NCBI GenBank assembly: GCA_018266055.1
Contig: JAFDYT010000003.1
Coordinates: 1 to 41,258, forward strand
Length of the DNA stretch: 41,258 nt
Direction: 5' to 3'
Source of the DNA: Bacteroidota bacterium
GTDB lineage: Bacteria; Bacteroidota; Bacteroidia; Cytophagales; Cyclobacteriaceae
Within the stretch, counting starts at the first letter, position 1. The number at the start of each line of letters is the position of its first letter. The notes beneath the pieces are model-generated. The model was not told the DNA's origin, did not search any database, and worked only from the letters and a program-made list of their open reading frames with translations. Shown piece after piece: positions 8,351 through 16,998 of this stretch. The position numbers were made by a program, and so were the translations under genes.

Positions 8351-9994
8351 CTACTTCGCTTTTGTTCTTTCAATCTCCTTGAGATTTTCAATCTTCTTGT
8401 TGCGCAAGAAGCCGTTGATGTCTTCGAAGTGCTCTTTGATGCGCTTGTTGCCGAATTCAAAAACTTTACCGGCCAAGCCATCGAGGAAATCACGATCGTG
8501 CGAAACGAGAATTAATGTTCCGTCGAAAGCCTTGAGCGCATCTTTCAAAATGTCTTTGGTTTTGATGTCAAGGTGGTTGGTTGGCTCGTCGAGGATCAGC
8601 AAGTTTACAGGCTGAAGCAAGAGTTTGATCATCGCCAGACGAGTACGTTCTCCACCCGACAGCACTTTTACTTTTTTATCGATCGTATCGCCGCTGAACA
8701 TGAAGGCGCCGAGTATGTCTTTGATTTTGGTTCGAATATCTCCCTGTGCAATCTGATCAATAGTTTCAAAAACTGTCAAGTCAACATCGAGCAGCGATGC
8801 CTGGTTTTGGGCGAAATAGCCGATCATAGAATTATGTCCGAGCTGTAGCTTTCCTTCAAAATCAATTTCACCCATGATGGCTTTCACCAACGTCGATTTT
8901 CCTTCGCCGTTTTTTCCTACAAAAGCTACTTTCTCGCCGCGCGCTATCGTCAAGGATGCGTCCTGGAACACAACGTGGTCGCCATATCGTTTGGTGAGTC
9001 CGTCAACAATTACCGGATAGCTTCCCGAGCGGGGTGCCGGAGGAAATTTTAAGTTCAGCGACGAAGTATCCACTTCGTCTACCTCTACAATCTCAATCTT
9101 TTCAAGCATTTTCACGCGCGACTGCACTTGCAGGGTTTTGGAATAGGTTCCCTTAAACCGTTCGATAAACGCTGTGATGTCAGCAATTTCTTTTTGCTGG
9201 TCATCGAATTGTTTCTGTTGCTGCTCGCGTCGCTCTTTGCGCAACTGCAAATAATGTGTGTAGTTGGTTTTGTAATCGTAAATGCGGCCCATCGTAATTT
9301 CGATGGTGCGATTAGTAAGGTTGTCGACGAAAGCTTTGTCGTGGCTGATCACGATAACGGCTTTGGCGTTGGTCTTTAAAAATTCTTCCAGCCATTGCAC
9401 CGATTCAATGTCGAGGTGATTGGTTGGCTCATCAAGCAAAATCAGGTCAGGCTTTTGCAATAGAATTTTTGCAAGCTCAATGCGCATGCGCCATCCTCCG
9501 CTGAACTCGCTTGTCGATCGTGTAAAATCAGAACGAAGAAATCCCAAACCTTGAAGTGTCTTCTCCACCTCGGCATCAAAATTCACTTCTTCAATGGAGT
9601 AATACTTTTCACTTAGCTCAGATACTTCCTCAATGATTTTTGCATACTCATCCGATTCATAGTCGGTGCGAGTTTCCAACTGCTTGTTGAGTTCGTCCAT
9701 GCGCTGCTTCATGCCCAGAATTTTTGAAAACGCCTTCGACGTTTCTTCAAACACGGTACAGTCATCGGCGGTGAGCAAATGTTGCGGCAGGTAAGCGATC
9801 ACTGCCTCTTTCGGCGCCGAAACTTTGCCGCGAGTAGGTTTGCTCGCTCCGGCCATGATTTTGAGCAGTGTAGATTTGCCGGCACCGTTTTTACCCATCA
9901 AAGCGATGCGGTCGTTTTCGTTAATGTTAAATGTGATATTGCTGAACAGCGCCGCGCCGTTGAATTCTACCGTTACCGAATCTACAGAGATCAT
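8351..9994 (-). CDS. ABC-F family ATPase
   Basis: This is a 547-residue protein with two ABC domains on one chain and no membrane segment, which defines ABC-F. Walker A motifs are GKNGAGKST (near 34-42) and GKNGEGKST (near 360). Signature motifs are SEFSGGW and LSGGE, each followed by a Walker B ending LLDEPTNHLD or LILDEPTNHLD. A charged linker with a glutamine-rich coiled segment (about residues 245-310) separates the domains. Known members act at the ribosomal E site or protect ribosomes from antibiotics. There is no long C-terminal coiled coil as in Uup, so an EttA/YbiT-like housekeeping role is more likely than resistance. Its TAG stop abuts the convergent hydrolase stop. Confidence 0.92.
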   Translation of the reverse strand: MISVDSVTVEFNGAALFSNITFNINENDRIALMGKNGAGKSTLLKIMAGASKPTRGKVSAPKEAVIAYLPQHLLTADDCTVFEETSKAFSKILGMKQRMDELNKQLETRTDYESDEYAKIIEEVSELSEKYYSIEEVNFDAEVEKTLQGLGFLRSDFTRSTSEFSGGWRMRIELAKILLQKPDLILLDEPTNHLDIESVQWLEEFLKTNAKAVIVISHDKAFVDNLTNRTIEITMGRIYDYKTNYTHYLQLRKERREQQQKQFDDQQKEIADITAFIERFKGTYSKTLQVQSRVKMLEKIEIVEVDEVDTSSLNLKFPPAPRSGSYPVIVDGLTKRYGDHVVFQDASLTIARGEKVAFVGKNGEGKSTLVKAIMGEIDFEGKLQLGHNSMIGYFAQNQASLLDVDLTVFETIDQIAQGDIRTKIKDILGAFMFSGDTIDKKVKVLSGGERTRLAMIKLLLQPVNLLILDEPTNHLDIKTKDILKDALKAFDGTLILVSHDRDFLDGLAGKVFEFGNKRIKEHFEDINGFLRNKKIENLKEIERTKAK

Positions 9995-10013
9995 AATTTT
10001 TTGAATGAGGCCG

Positions 10014-10021
10014 CAAAGATA
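10014..10021 (-). promoter_or_regulatory. -7 box before the ABC-F gene
   Basis: TATCTTTG on the minus strand is a perfect TAnnTTTG box. It predicts a start near 10007, 13 bases before the ATG at 9994. No convincing upstream TTG is seen at 19-21 bases. Confidence 0.45.
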
Positions 10022-10064
10022 TTACCACGGGCGGCATTTGAAAATATTTCAAAATGAGGAAACG

Positions 10065-10092
10065 AAAAAAGGGCAGTTGCCTGCCCTTTTTC
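10065..10092 (-). terminator. Intrinsic terminator of clpC
   Basis: AAAAAGGGCAG and CTGCCCTTTTT form an 11-bp stem around the loop TTGC (10077-10080). It lies 18 bases after the clpC stop. The A run on its left gives the U tract for minus-strand transcription. It could also work in the other direction. Confidence 0.85.
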
Positions 10093-10109
10093 TTTGCGTA
10101 ATCGATGAT

Positions 10110-12659
10110 TTATTCGCTTTTCTTTTCCTTAGAAGCTTTCGCCTTTTTTGATTTTACCGTCAGCACTTCACCGGTTCCTTCGTAATCGGCGGTGATAGTT
10201 CCACCTTCGGGCACCTCTCCTTTGAGGATTTCCTCGGCCACCGGATCTTCAAGATATTTTTGAATCGCACGGTTCAACGGACGTGCGCCAAATTGCTGGT
10301 CATATCCTTTTTCAGCCAGGAAGTCTTTCGCTTTTTCGGTCAACTCTACATTGTAACCCAAAGTAAGAATGCGGGCGAAAAGTTTTCCGAGTGTGATGTC
10401 GATAATCTTGTGAATATGCTCGCGCTGTAGCGAGTTAAACACAATCACATCGTCAAGGCGGTTTAAGAACTCAGGACTAAACGCACGCTTCAATGCACTT
10501 TGAATTGTGCTCTTCATCATCTCTTCCTCGTTTTCGCGTTTCGCTTTGGTAGTGAAACCAATGCCGGCTCCAAAATCCTTCAAGTCGCGCACGCCAATGT
10601 TCGACGTCATGATGATGATGGTATTTCTGAAATCGACTCTTCTGCCTAACCCATCCGTCAGGATACCGTCGTCCAAAACCTGAAGTAAAATATTGAATAC
10701 GTCAGGGTGTGCTTTTTCAATTTCGTCAAGCAGCACTACGCTGTACGGTTTTCTCCTCACTTTTTCAGTAAGCTGGCCACCTTCTTCGTAGCCCACATAT
10801 CCGGGAGGCGCACCCACCAGGCGCGATACTGAGAATTTCTCCATGTATTCGCTCATGTCGATGCGCACCAGCGCATCGTCTTTGTCGAAAAGGTAACTTG
10901 CTAATACTTTGGCCAATTCGGTTTTTCCAACTCCAGTAGGGCCAAGGAAAATAAATGAACCTATTGGCTTCTTCGGATCTTTCAATCCCACGCGAGTGCG
11001 TTGAATTGCTTTGGTTAATTTCTTGATTGCCTCTTCCTGACCGATTACTTTTCCACTCAACTGATCGGCCATGCCAAGCAGTTTGTTGCTTTCCTTTTGA
11101 GCGATGCGGTTAGCCGGAATACCTGTCATCATACCCACTACGTCGGCCACGTTGTCTTCCGTGACAGTGTATTTTTCGGTGCGGGTTTTTTCTTCCCAAC
11201 GTGCCTTGGCCAACTCCAACTGCTCAATGAGTTTCTTCTCCTTATCGCGGAGTTGCGCAGCCTCTTCATATTTCTGGCTTTTCACCACGCGGTTCTTTTC
11301 TTTCTTCACATCTTCAATCGCCTCTTCAAACTTTACGATGTCTTCCGGCACGTGAATGTTATTAATATGCACGCGTGCTCCGGCTTCGTCCATTACATCA
11401 ATAGCCTTATCGGGAAGGAAGCGGTCGCTGATGTAGCGATCCGAAAGTTTCACACACGCTTCGAGGGCTTCTTTGGTGTAATTTACGTGGTGATGGTCTT
11501 CGTATTTTTCTTTGATGTTATCCAGAATCTGTATCGTTTCATCTACCGATGTAGAATCCACCATCACCATCTGGAAGCGGCGAGCCAATGCTCCGTCTTT
11601 TTCAATATACTGACGATACTCGTCGAGTGTAGTGGCGCCAATGCATTGAATTTCTCCGCGGGCTAAAGCAGGCTTAAACATGTTGGAAGCATCCAACGAG
11701 CCTGAAGCTCCTCCTGCACCGACGATGGTATGCAACTCGTCGATGAACAAAATTACATCGGGTGATTTCTCGAGTTCGTTCATTACCGCCTTCATGCGCT
11801 CTTCAAACTGGCCACGGTATTTCGTACCGGCCACGAGGGAAGCCAGATCCAGCGTAACTACACGCTTGCCAAACAATACGCGCGATACTTTTTTCTGCAC
11901 AATACGCAAGGCAAGACCTTCTGCGATGGCGGTTTTACCCACGCCAGGTTCTCCAATTAGTATAGGATTGTTCTTTTTCCTTCTTGAAAGAATTTGCGCC
12001 ACGCGTTCGATTTCTTTTTCACGGCCTACGATCGGGTCGAGCTTGTTATCTTCCGCCAGGCGCGTTAAGTCGCGGCCGAAATTATCAAGCACCGGAGTGC
12101 GCGATTTTTCGCCGCCTTTTTTCTCTTTGCCAGTTCCGGGAACTGACCCGCTTCCAAACATCTTCGAAGAATCCTCGTCCGGATCGTCAGTGTCCGAGGA
12201 TGCAGTAGGATTTTCGTGTTGGTATTCCAGCATTTCTTTTACGATGTCGTAGGCTACATCAAATTTGTTGAGGATTTGAGTGGCCAGGTTGTCGGGATCG
12301 CGCAAGATGGAGAGCAACAAATGCTCGGTGCCTATCAGTTGCGCTTTAAAAACTTTTGCTTCGAGATAGGTGATCTTCAGAATTTTTTCTGAAGCCCTTG
12401 TCAGGGGAATATTGGCTACGTTTTTTATTTCGTGAGTAGCTGTTCCTTTAGATACTTTTTCGATTTCAGCGCGAAGCTGATCGAGTTGCACGCCCAATTT
12501 TTTCAGCAATGCTACAGCCACTCCTTCGCCTTCGCGTATCATGCCCAGAATGAGATGTTCTGTGCCGATATAATCGTGACCTAACCTTAGGGCTTCCTCC
12601 CTGCTTAGTGTGATTACTTCTTTTACCCGGTTAGAGAATTTTGCTTCCATGTTCGCCAT
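10110..12659 (-). CDS. clpC: ClpC, ATP-dependent Clp protease ATPase subunit
   Basis: This AAA+ unfoldase of 849 residues feeds proteins to ClpP. The N-domain holds two Clp_N repeats (about residues 4-145, with GTEHLILG and GTEHLLLS). The first AAA+ module has Walker A GEPGVGKTA near 240. A UVR-like segment (KSQKYEEAAQLRDKEKKL) sits in the middle domain, as in ClpC and not ClpA. The second module has Walker A GPTGVGKTE near 575. The IGF tripeptide in GAGIGFTTKAK matches the ClpP-binding loop. An acidic, Ser-rich linker (about 150-190) joins the N-domain to the first module. The C-terminal Lys-rich tail ends SKEKKSE. ClpP is not in the window. The gene is monocistronic, with its own terminator. 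Confidence 0.96.
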   Translation of the reverse strand: MANMEAKFSNRVKEVITLSREEALRLGHDYIGTEHLILGMIREGEGVAVALLKKLGVQLDQLRAEIEKVSKGTATHEIKNVANIPLTRASEKILKITYLEAKVFKAQLIGTEHLLLSILRDPDNLATQILNKFDVAYDIVKEMLEYQHENPTASSDTDDPDEDSSKMFGSGSVPGTGKEKKGGEKSRTPVLDNFGRDLTRLAEDNKLDPIVGREKEIERVAQILSRRKKNNPILIGEPGVGKTAIAEGLALRIVQKKVSRVLFGKRVVTLDLASLVAGTKYRGQFEERMKAVMNELEKSPDVILFIDELHTIVGAGGASGSLDASNMFKPALARGEIQCIGATTLDEYRQYIEKDGALARRFQMVMVDSTSVDETIQILDNIKEKYEDHHHVNYTKEALEACVKLSDRYISDRFLPDKAIDVMDEAGARVHINNIHVPEDIVKFEEAIEDVKKEKNRVVKSQKYEEAAQLRDKEKKLIEQLELAKARWEEKTRTEKYTVTEDNVADVVGMMTGIPANRIAQKESNKLLGMADQLSGKVIGQEEAIKKLTKAIQRTRVGLKDPKKPIGSFIFLGPTGVGKTELAKVLASYLFDKDDALVRIDMSEYMEKFSVSRLVGAPPGYVGYEEGGQLTEKVRRKPYSVVLLDEIEKAHPDVFNILLQVLDDGILTDGLGRRVDFRNTIIIMTSNIGVRDLKDFGAGIGFTTKAKRENEEEMMKSTIQSALKRAFSPEFLNRLDDVIVFNSLQREHIHKIIDITLGKLFARILTLGYNVELTEKAKDFLAEKGYDQQFGARPLNRAIQKYLEDPVAEEILKGEVPEGGTITADYEGTGEVLTVKSKKAKASKEKKSE

Positions 12660-12702
12660 ACAGCTGGTTATATGTAAATGTAAATGTTTAGGGTTGATAA
12701 TT

Positions 12703-12740
12703 CAAAAAATAAAGTGGCTGCAACCCTTATCCTGCCACTT
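12703..12740 (-). terminator. Probable terminator of the WbqC gene
   Basis: AAGTGGC (12712-12718) and GCCACTT (12734-12740) are perfect 7-bp arms with a 15-base loop. They are followed on the minus strand by a T-rich run (12704-12713). The stem begins 16 bases after the WbqC stop and separates that gene from clpC. Confidence 0.6.
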
Positions 12741-12755
12741 AACATTGAACCGATT

Positions 12756-13400
12756 TTATTTGTTCAATGGAAAGCTGGAAGACTTCAACTTCGCTAAAGA
12801 TTCCGGCCCCTCACAAAACAATAAATCGATCAGGCTGAGGTTGGGTACAAATTCATTGCCAAAAACCTGATAATAGGAGTTGGGGCGGTAAATAGTGCGT
12901 GATGCAAACGGTTTCTTGTCGCTAATCTGCGAACGGAGGTCGAAAACGTCTTTTTCCGCCTCGGCGTGAAACGCCACACTTGCCGAAATATTTTTTTTGA
13001 CCCCGATGCCTCGCAGACAGAATGACAGCAAATCCCGATTTAATTCGAAGAGCAGTTCATGTCCGTGAAAAATAATTTCACGCAGATCCCGTTCGTAGTA
13101 ATCGTAAAACGGCGCCTTGCGGTATGCCGATTCGATCGTACGCCAATGGTTATTTCTCCATTTTTTTCCGGGTTCCAAACGAACATCTTTCAACAAAATT
13201 TTTCCGTGACGATCATGAAGCGGCACGCTCAGCAATTGAGGGCCTTGAGCCGTATTGATGTAACATCGGTTCCGCAGAGTCTGTTTGGCAAAGTGCTCAT
13301 GTTGCTCGAGTACAACCGTATCGCAGGGGAGAATAGCGCAAAAAAATTCGAGAGAAGGAAGGTAATGAGGCTCTATGAGAGCGACCATGATTTTTCTCAT
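12756..13400 (-). CDS. WbqC family protein
   Basis: This 214-residue protein resembles the WbqC-like family: an N-terminal VALIEPHYLPSLEFF (family pattern I-x-Q/E-P-x-Y-L/F-P), KQTLRNRCYI near residue 40, and WRNNHWRTIESAYRKAPFYD near residues 82-101. The family is often found in polysaccharide or sugar-nucleotide gene clusters but has no established reaction, and there is no such cluster here. It has no signal peptide. A second ATG four codons downstream is a possible start. It is divergent from the lipoprotein gene at 13444, with only 43 bases between them. Confidence 0.85.
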   Translation of the reverse strand: MRKIMVALIEPHYLPSLEFFCAILPCDTVVLEQHEHFAKQTLRNRCYINTAQGPQLLSVPLHDRHGKILLKDVRLEPGKKWRNNHWRTIESAYRKAPFYDYYERDLREIIFHGHELLFELNRDLLSFCLRGIGVKKNISASVAFHAEAEKDVFDLRSQISDKKPFASRTIYRPNSYYQVFGNEFVPNLSLIDLLFCEGPESLAKLKSSSFPLNK

Positions 13401-13422
13401 AAAGATATTTCTTTATTTGGTT

Positions 13423-13430
13423 TAGTTTTG
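13423..13430 (+). promoter_or_regulatory. -7 box before the dimethylformamidase-like gene
   Basis: TAGTTTTG is a perfect TAnnTTTG box. It predicts a start near 13437, only about 7 bases before ATG 13444. No clear TTG is seen upstream at the usual distance. Confidence 0.45.
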
Positions 13431-13443
13431 GGAGTCTACAGTT

Positions 13444-14811
13444 ATGGCATTTAATTTCCGGCGGACGCTTGTCCTGTTTATTATTCTTATTGTCGTCCTG
13501 CAATCCTGCCGGGACAACGAAACCACCAAACCATTACCGGTTCCGCTGCCGGCATGCGATAAAGCGGTGCTTTCAGGCTACACCGACAAGACCTCATACT
13601 TTCCTGGTGAAGAAGTGCAGGTCTATCTTCAATCAGCAAGCCCCTTCAATTGTGCATTGGGTTTTTTCAACATCAAAGGTTCGCTGGTCTTTAGTTTGGA
13701 CGTGAATTTATTTCATCAGGATATTCAACCTGACGAGCCTTACAAAAATGGATTTAAGTTTTTATCCAACGGAAAAATAAAATTACCCCAAGGAATAACG
13801 AGTGGAATTTATTTAATAGAAAATAAAATTCCATTCATTGTAAAATCAAGTTTGGCCGCTGATATCACGGTGGTTTATCCGGTCAATACGATCAACGCCT
13901 ATTGCAACACCGGAGGCAAAAGTCTTTATGGATTTAACTCTGACAACAATGAAGCTTCCACGCAGGTCTCCTTTCTCCGGCCGATCGAAAGCACCACTGA
14001 ATATGGCGAGTGTGTCGAATGCCTGAGATGGTTTCCATCGCTGGTTGGATATTCCATTAACTACATCACCGACGTGGACCTCAACGATTATACCACCTTC
14101 AAAGACAGCAAGCTGTTGATGATCATTGGTCACAGTGAATACTGGACTCGTCTGGCTCGGGTTCACTTCGACCAATTCGTGAATAGTGGAAAAAACGCTA
14201 TCGTTTTGTCGGGGAACACCATGTGGTGGCATGCACGCTACACGGCTAGCAAAGACGCACTCATCTGCCATCGCGATCCCGTGAAAGATCCGGAACCTGA
14301 CCCGGCTATGAAAACCGTGACATGGACGGACCCTTCTTTGCAATTTTCGATACTGACTAGCATTGGTGAGGATTTTGAACACGGCGGCTATGGATTGCAC
14401 GATGACTACGGTTGGGACGGTTACAAAATTGTTAATCCGCTTTCACCCCTACTTACCGGGTTAGGTTTGAACCGAGGGGATATCATTGGTTTGCCTACCG
14501 GCGAATATGACGGTGCGCCGATCAAAGGATTTGATCTGGATGGCTATCCGCTGCTCGACAATGACCTATTGAAATTTGAAAAAGTTGAACTGATCGGATT
14601 TGACCGAGGCTCTCGTGCAGGGAAAGAAACAATCCCAACGTTCATCATTCTTAAGCGCACAAAAACTTCGGGGATTATTGTAAACGCGGGCAGCAACACC
14701 TGGTGTTCGGGCATGGGCATCGGCAGTTCAGTAAACGGTGATAAAATAAAAACCATCACCAAAAATGCTATCGTAAAGTTACTTTCGGGGCAGACGGTCT
14801 TCTCTAATTGA
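13444..14811 (+). CDS. Lipoprotein with N,N-dimethylformamidase beta-like C-terminal domain
   Basis: The product has 455 residues. The signal ends in LQSC near residue 22, a lipobox. Residues 40-130 look like a beta-sandwich (SYFPGEEVQVYLQS). The rest matches the large-subunit C-terminal domain of N,N-dimethylformamidase: the GHSEYWTRLARVHFDQFV segment (near 229-246) followed by VLSGNTMWWHARY, equivalent to the family's EYW and SGNTxWW signatures. In the known enzyme two Tyr and one Glu hold a mononuclear iron. A Tyr is present in HSEYW, but I cannot confirm the full site. The reaction of this surface-attached form is unknown; amide hydrolysis is only a family-level guess. The gene is alone and converges on the Sua5 gene with 3 bases between stops. 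Confidence 0.78.
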   Translation: MAFNFRRTLVLFIILIVVLQSCRDNETTKPLPVPLPACDKAVLSGYTDKTSYFPGEEVQVYLQSASPFNCALGFFNIKGSLVFSLDVNLFHQDIQPDEPYKNGFKFLSNGKIKLPQGITSGIYLIENKIPFIVKSSLAADITVVYPVNTINAYCNTGGKSLYGFNSDNNEASTQVSFLRPIESTTEYGECVECLRWFPSLVGYSINYITDVDLNDYTTFKDSKLLMIIGHSEYWTRLARVHFDQFVNSGKNAIVLSGNTMWWHARYTASKDALICHRDPVKDPEPDPAMKTVTWTDPSLQFSILTSIGEDFEHGGYGLHDDYGWDGYKIVNPLSPLLTGLGLNRGDIIGLPTGEYDGAPIKGFDLDGYPLLDNDLLKFEKVELIGFDRGSRAGKETIPTFIILKRTKTSGIIVNAGSNTWCSGMGIGSSVNGDKIKTITKNAIVKLLSGQTVFSN

Positions 14812-14814
14812 CGG

Positions 14815-15444
14815 CTACAAGTATTCGCTGAAATCGCCAAGGCCCTGACGCTTTATGACAGGCGCATCGCCAGTAAAATCGACAATGGTAGAAGGTACAT
14901 GGCCGCCCGCTCCGCCATTAATCACCAGATCTACTTTGTGTTTAAAGTCCTCAAAAATTTCTTCCGGATCGGTCGTGTATTCTTTAATGTGATCATCGTC
15001 TTTGATGGACGACGTGATGAGCGGGTTGCCTAACTCTTTCACAATGGCCAGCGGTATCGGATGATCAGGAATCCGGATGCCCACCGTCTTTTTATTTACT
15101 CCCAAAATCTTTGGCACATTACTATTCGAATCAAAAATAAAAGTGAACGGTCCGGGCAATGTGTTTTTTAATATTTTGAAGACAGGTGTATCAATCCTCT
15201 TGACAAATTTGGAGATGTGCGCCACGTCATTGCAAATAAAAGACAAGTCGAGTTTTACCGGTTTGATGTCCATGATATGACAGAGTCGCTCCACCGCACG
15301 ACGATTCATGAGGTCGCAGCCAATTCCATAAATAGTATCTGTTGGGTAAACGACAATGCCACCGTTTTGCAACACTTCTACTACCTGCGCTATTTTTCGT
15401 GGCTCCGGATTTTTGGGGTGAATGGAAATAAACTCAGCTTCCAT
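14815..15444 (-). CDS. Sua5/YciO/YrdC family L-threonylcarbamoyladenylate synthase
   Basis: The family makes threonylcarbamoyl-AMP from Thr, bicarbonate and ATP, the first step of t6A synthesis. The 209-residue product has the substrate-site segment [17 protein letters not shown] near residues 28-44, [10 protein letters not shown] near 95-104, [10 protein letters not shown] near 120-129 and STIVDFTG near 185-192. It has the YrdC domain only, with no C-terminal Sua5 domain. The [10 protein letters not shown] stretch departs from the common KxR(P)xxxP pattern, and [11 protein letters not shown] resembles the YciO branch, so an accessory role is possible. TsaB of the same pathway is at 1202-1897. 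Confidence 0.88.
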   Translation of the reverse strand: MEAEFISIHPKNPEPRKIAQVVEVLQNGGIVVYPTDTIYGIGCDLMNRRAVERLCHIMDIKPVKLDLSFICNDVAHISKFVKRIDTPVFKILKNTLPGPFTFIFDSNSNVPKILGVNKKTVGIRIPDHPIPLAIVKELGNPLITSSIKDDDHIKEYTTDPEEIFEDFKHKVDLVINGGAGGHVPSTIVDFTGDAPVIKRQGLGDFSEYL

Positions 15445-15510
15445 GCGCGCAAGTTACAGAAACCCTTGTTGGCCTGTTCCTTTTTCACGGCAGTTCCTCA
15501 TTACTTTTTG

Positions 15511-15518
15511 TAATTTTG
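15511..15518 (+). promoter_or_regulatory. -7 box before mltG
   Basis: TAATTTTG is a perfect TAnnTTTG box. It predicts transcription from near 15525, 16 bases before ATG 15541, so the in-frame TTG at 15526 is an unlikely start. No matching TTG lies 19-21 bases upstream. Confidence 0.45.
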
Positions 15519-15540
15519 GGTTTCATTGCAAAAGAAAATT

Positions 15541-16590
15541 ATGGCCGAAGTTCCCAAAGGCAAGCTCGTACTTTATCTGGTGGTGTCTACGCTCACCATC
15601 AGCTTTGTATTTTATGGATATCAGATTTGCTATACACCTAATATTTTGTTGGATCGTGAAGACCGGCTGCTGATTATCAAACCGGGCGAAACTTTCCGAC
15701 AAGTGCAGGAAGATTTAGCCAAGGGCATTGTAAACGATATGGTGTCGTTCAGTTTTCTGGCGCGGCTTTCTGGCTATGACAAAGCCATTGTACCTGGTCG
15801 CTATGTGCTGCGCACCAACATGACCAACCTTCAGGCCATAAAAGTATTGAAGAGCGGGAGGCAAGAAGCGGTGAAAGTCACGTTTTCGTATGTGCGTCTG
15901 CGCAAAGAACTCGCCGAAAAAATTACAAAGAACATCGGTATCTCTCCAGATGAATTCAACGAAGCGCTTGATGAATTTGTAGCCACCAACAATGAAGGCT
16001 TCACCAAAGACAACGTGCTTTGCATGTTCATCCCCAACACGTATGAAGTGTATTTCAATATTTCGCCTACGGATTTTATCGCCCGGATGAATTCGGAGTA
16101 TAAAAAATTCTGGACCGAAGAGCGGAAAAACAAAGCCAAAGAAGTAGGGCTTACGCCCATTGAAATTTCCATACTTGCATCCATTGTGCAAGCCGAATCT
16201 GTCAAAGCTGATGAAGCGCCAATTATTGCCGGGCTTTACCTTAACCGCCTGAAAAAAGATATTGCATTGCAAGCCGACCCCACGCTGGTGTACGCCCTTG
16301 GCGACTTTACGCTGAAGCGTGTGCTCAACGGTCACAAACAAATTAAGTCGCCATACAATACCTACAAATATCCGGGGCTTCCGCCAGGACCGATCAATGT
16401 GCCGCAGGTGGCAAGCATCGATGCGGTTTTAAATTATCAGCATCACGATTATTATTATATGTGTGCTAAAGAAGATTTTTCAGGTTATCATAATTTCGCT
16501 CACAACCTGGAAGATCACAACAAAAATGCACGACGCTACCAGAAGGCCCTGGATGCCGAAATGGAAAAAGCCGAACGCAACAAAAAATAA
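15541..16590 (+). CDS. mltG: MltG endolytic murein transglycosylase
   Basis: MltG is an inner-membrane enzyme that cuts nascent peptidoglycan glycan strands and is thought to set their length. The product has 349 residues. It has one N-terminal membrane helix (about residues 9-26), a LysM-like region (IIKPGETFRQVQEDL), and the YceG catalytic domain. The catalytic Glu is in SIVQAES (E. coli has IVEKET), followed by the family motif AGLYLNRLKKDIALQADPT. The LPPGPINVP signature is present near residue 280. It heads an operon: the thioesterase gene starts at the base after the mltG stop. Confidence 0.93.
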   Translation: MAEVPKGKLVLYLVVSTLTISFVFYGYQICYTPNILLDREDRLLIIKPGETFRQVQEDLAKGIVNDMVSFSFLARLSGYDKAIVPGRYVLRTNMTNLQAIKVLKSGRQEAVKVTFSYVRLRKELAEKITKNIGISPDEFNEALDEFVATNNEGFTKDNVLCMFIPNTYEVYFNISPTDFIARMNSEYKKFWTEERKNKAKEVGLTPIEISILASIVQAESVKADEAPIIAGLYLNRLKKDIALQADPTLVYALGDFTLKRVLNGHKQIKSPYNTYKYPGLPPGPINVPQVASIDAVLNYQHHDYYYMCAKEDFSGYHNFAHNLEDHNKNARRYQKALDAEMEKAERNKK

Positions 16591-16998
16591 ATGTATCGAT
16601 CCGAAACTACCGTTCGTGTACGCTATGGCGAAACAGACCAAATGGGTTTTGTTTACTATGGATTTTATGCGATGTACTACGAGGTAGGTCGTGTTGAAAG
16701 CCTACGCCAACTGGGCCTGAGCTATAAAGAGCTGGAAGAAAGTGGAGTGATGATGCCGGTGCTCGAAAACAAATCAAAATATCTTTCGCCCGCGCTGTAC
16801 GACGATGAATTAAAAATAGTGACCACCATTCGCGAAAAGCCCTCGGTGAAAATCACTTTTGAATATGAAATCTTCAATGGCTCCGGCAAATTGATTCACC
16901 AGGGAGAAACTCTGCTTGCATTTGTGAATAAAGCCACCGGCAAACCATGCCGCCCGCCGGAACATTTTCAACACGTATTGAAACCTTACTTTGGATGA
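16591..16998 (+). CDS. Acyl-CoA thioesterase, 4HBT (YbgC/FadM-like)
   Basis: This is a 135-residue hotdog-fold protein of the 4-hydroxybenzoyl-CoA thioesterase family. The motif RYGETDQMGFVYYGFY (residues 11-26) carries the Asp that serves catalysis in YbgC-type enzymes (usual form D-x-x-G-x-V/H-x-x-x-x-Y). Family members hydrolyse short- or long-chain acyl-CoAs; the substrate is not evident. It follows mltG with no gap and overlaps the YihY gene by four bases (ATGA), so the three are very likely co-translated. A link to envelope lipid metabolism is an inference from those neighbours. Confidence 0.9.
   Translation: MYRSETTVRVRYGETDQMGFVYYGFYAMYYEVGRVESLRQLGLSYKELEESGVMMPVLENKSKYLSPALYDDELKIVTTIREKPSVKITFEYEIFNGSGKLIHQGETLLAFVNKATGKPCRPPEHFQHVLKPYFG

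Noticed and set aside
11097-12252. Long plus-strand frames antisense to clpC
   Set aside because: clpC is certain on the other strand; the frames are Phe/Ser-rich shadows.
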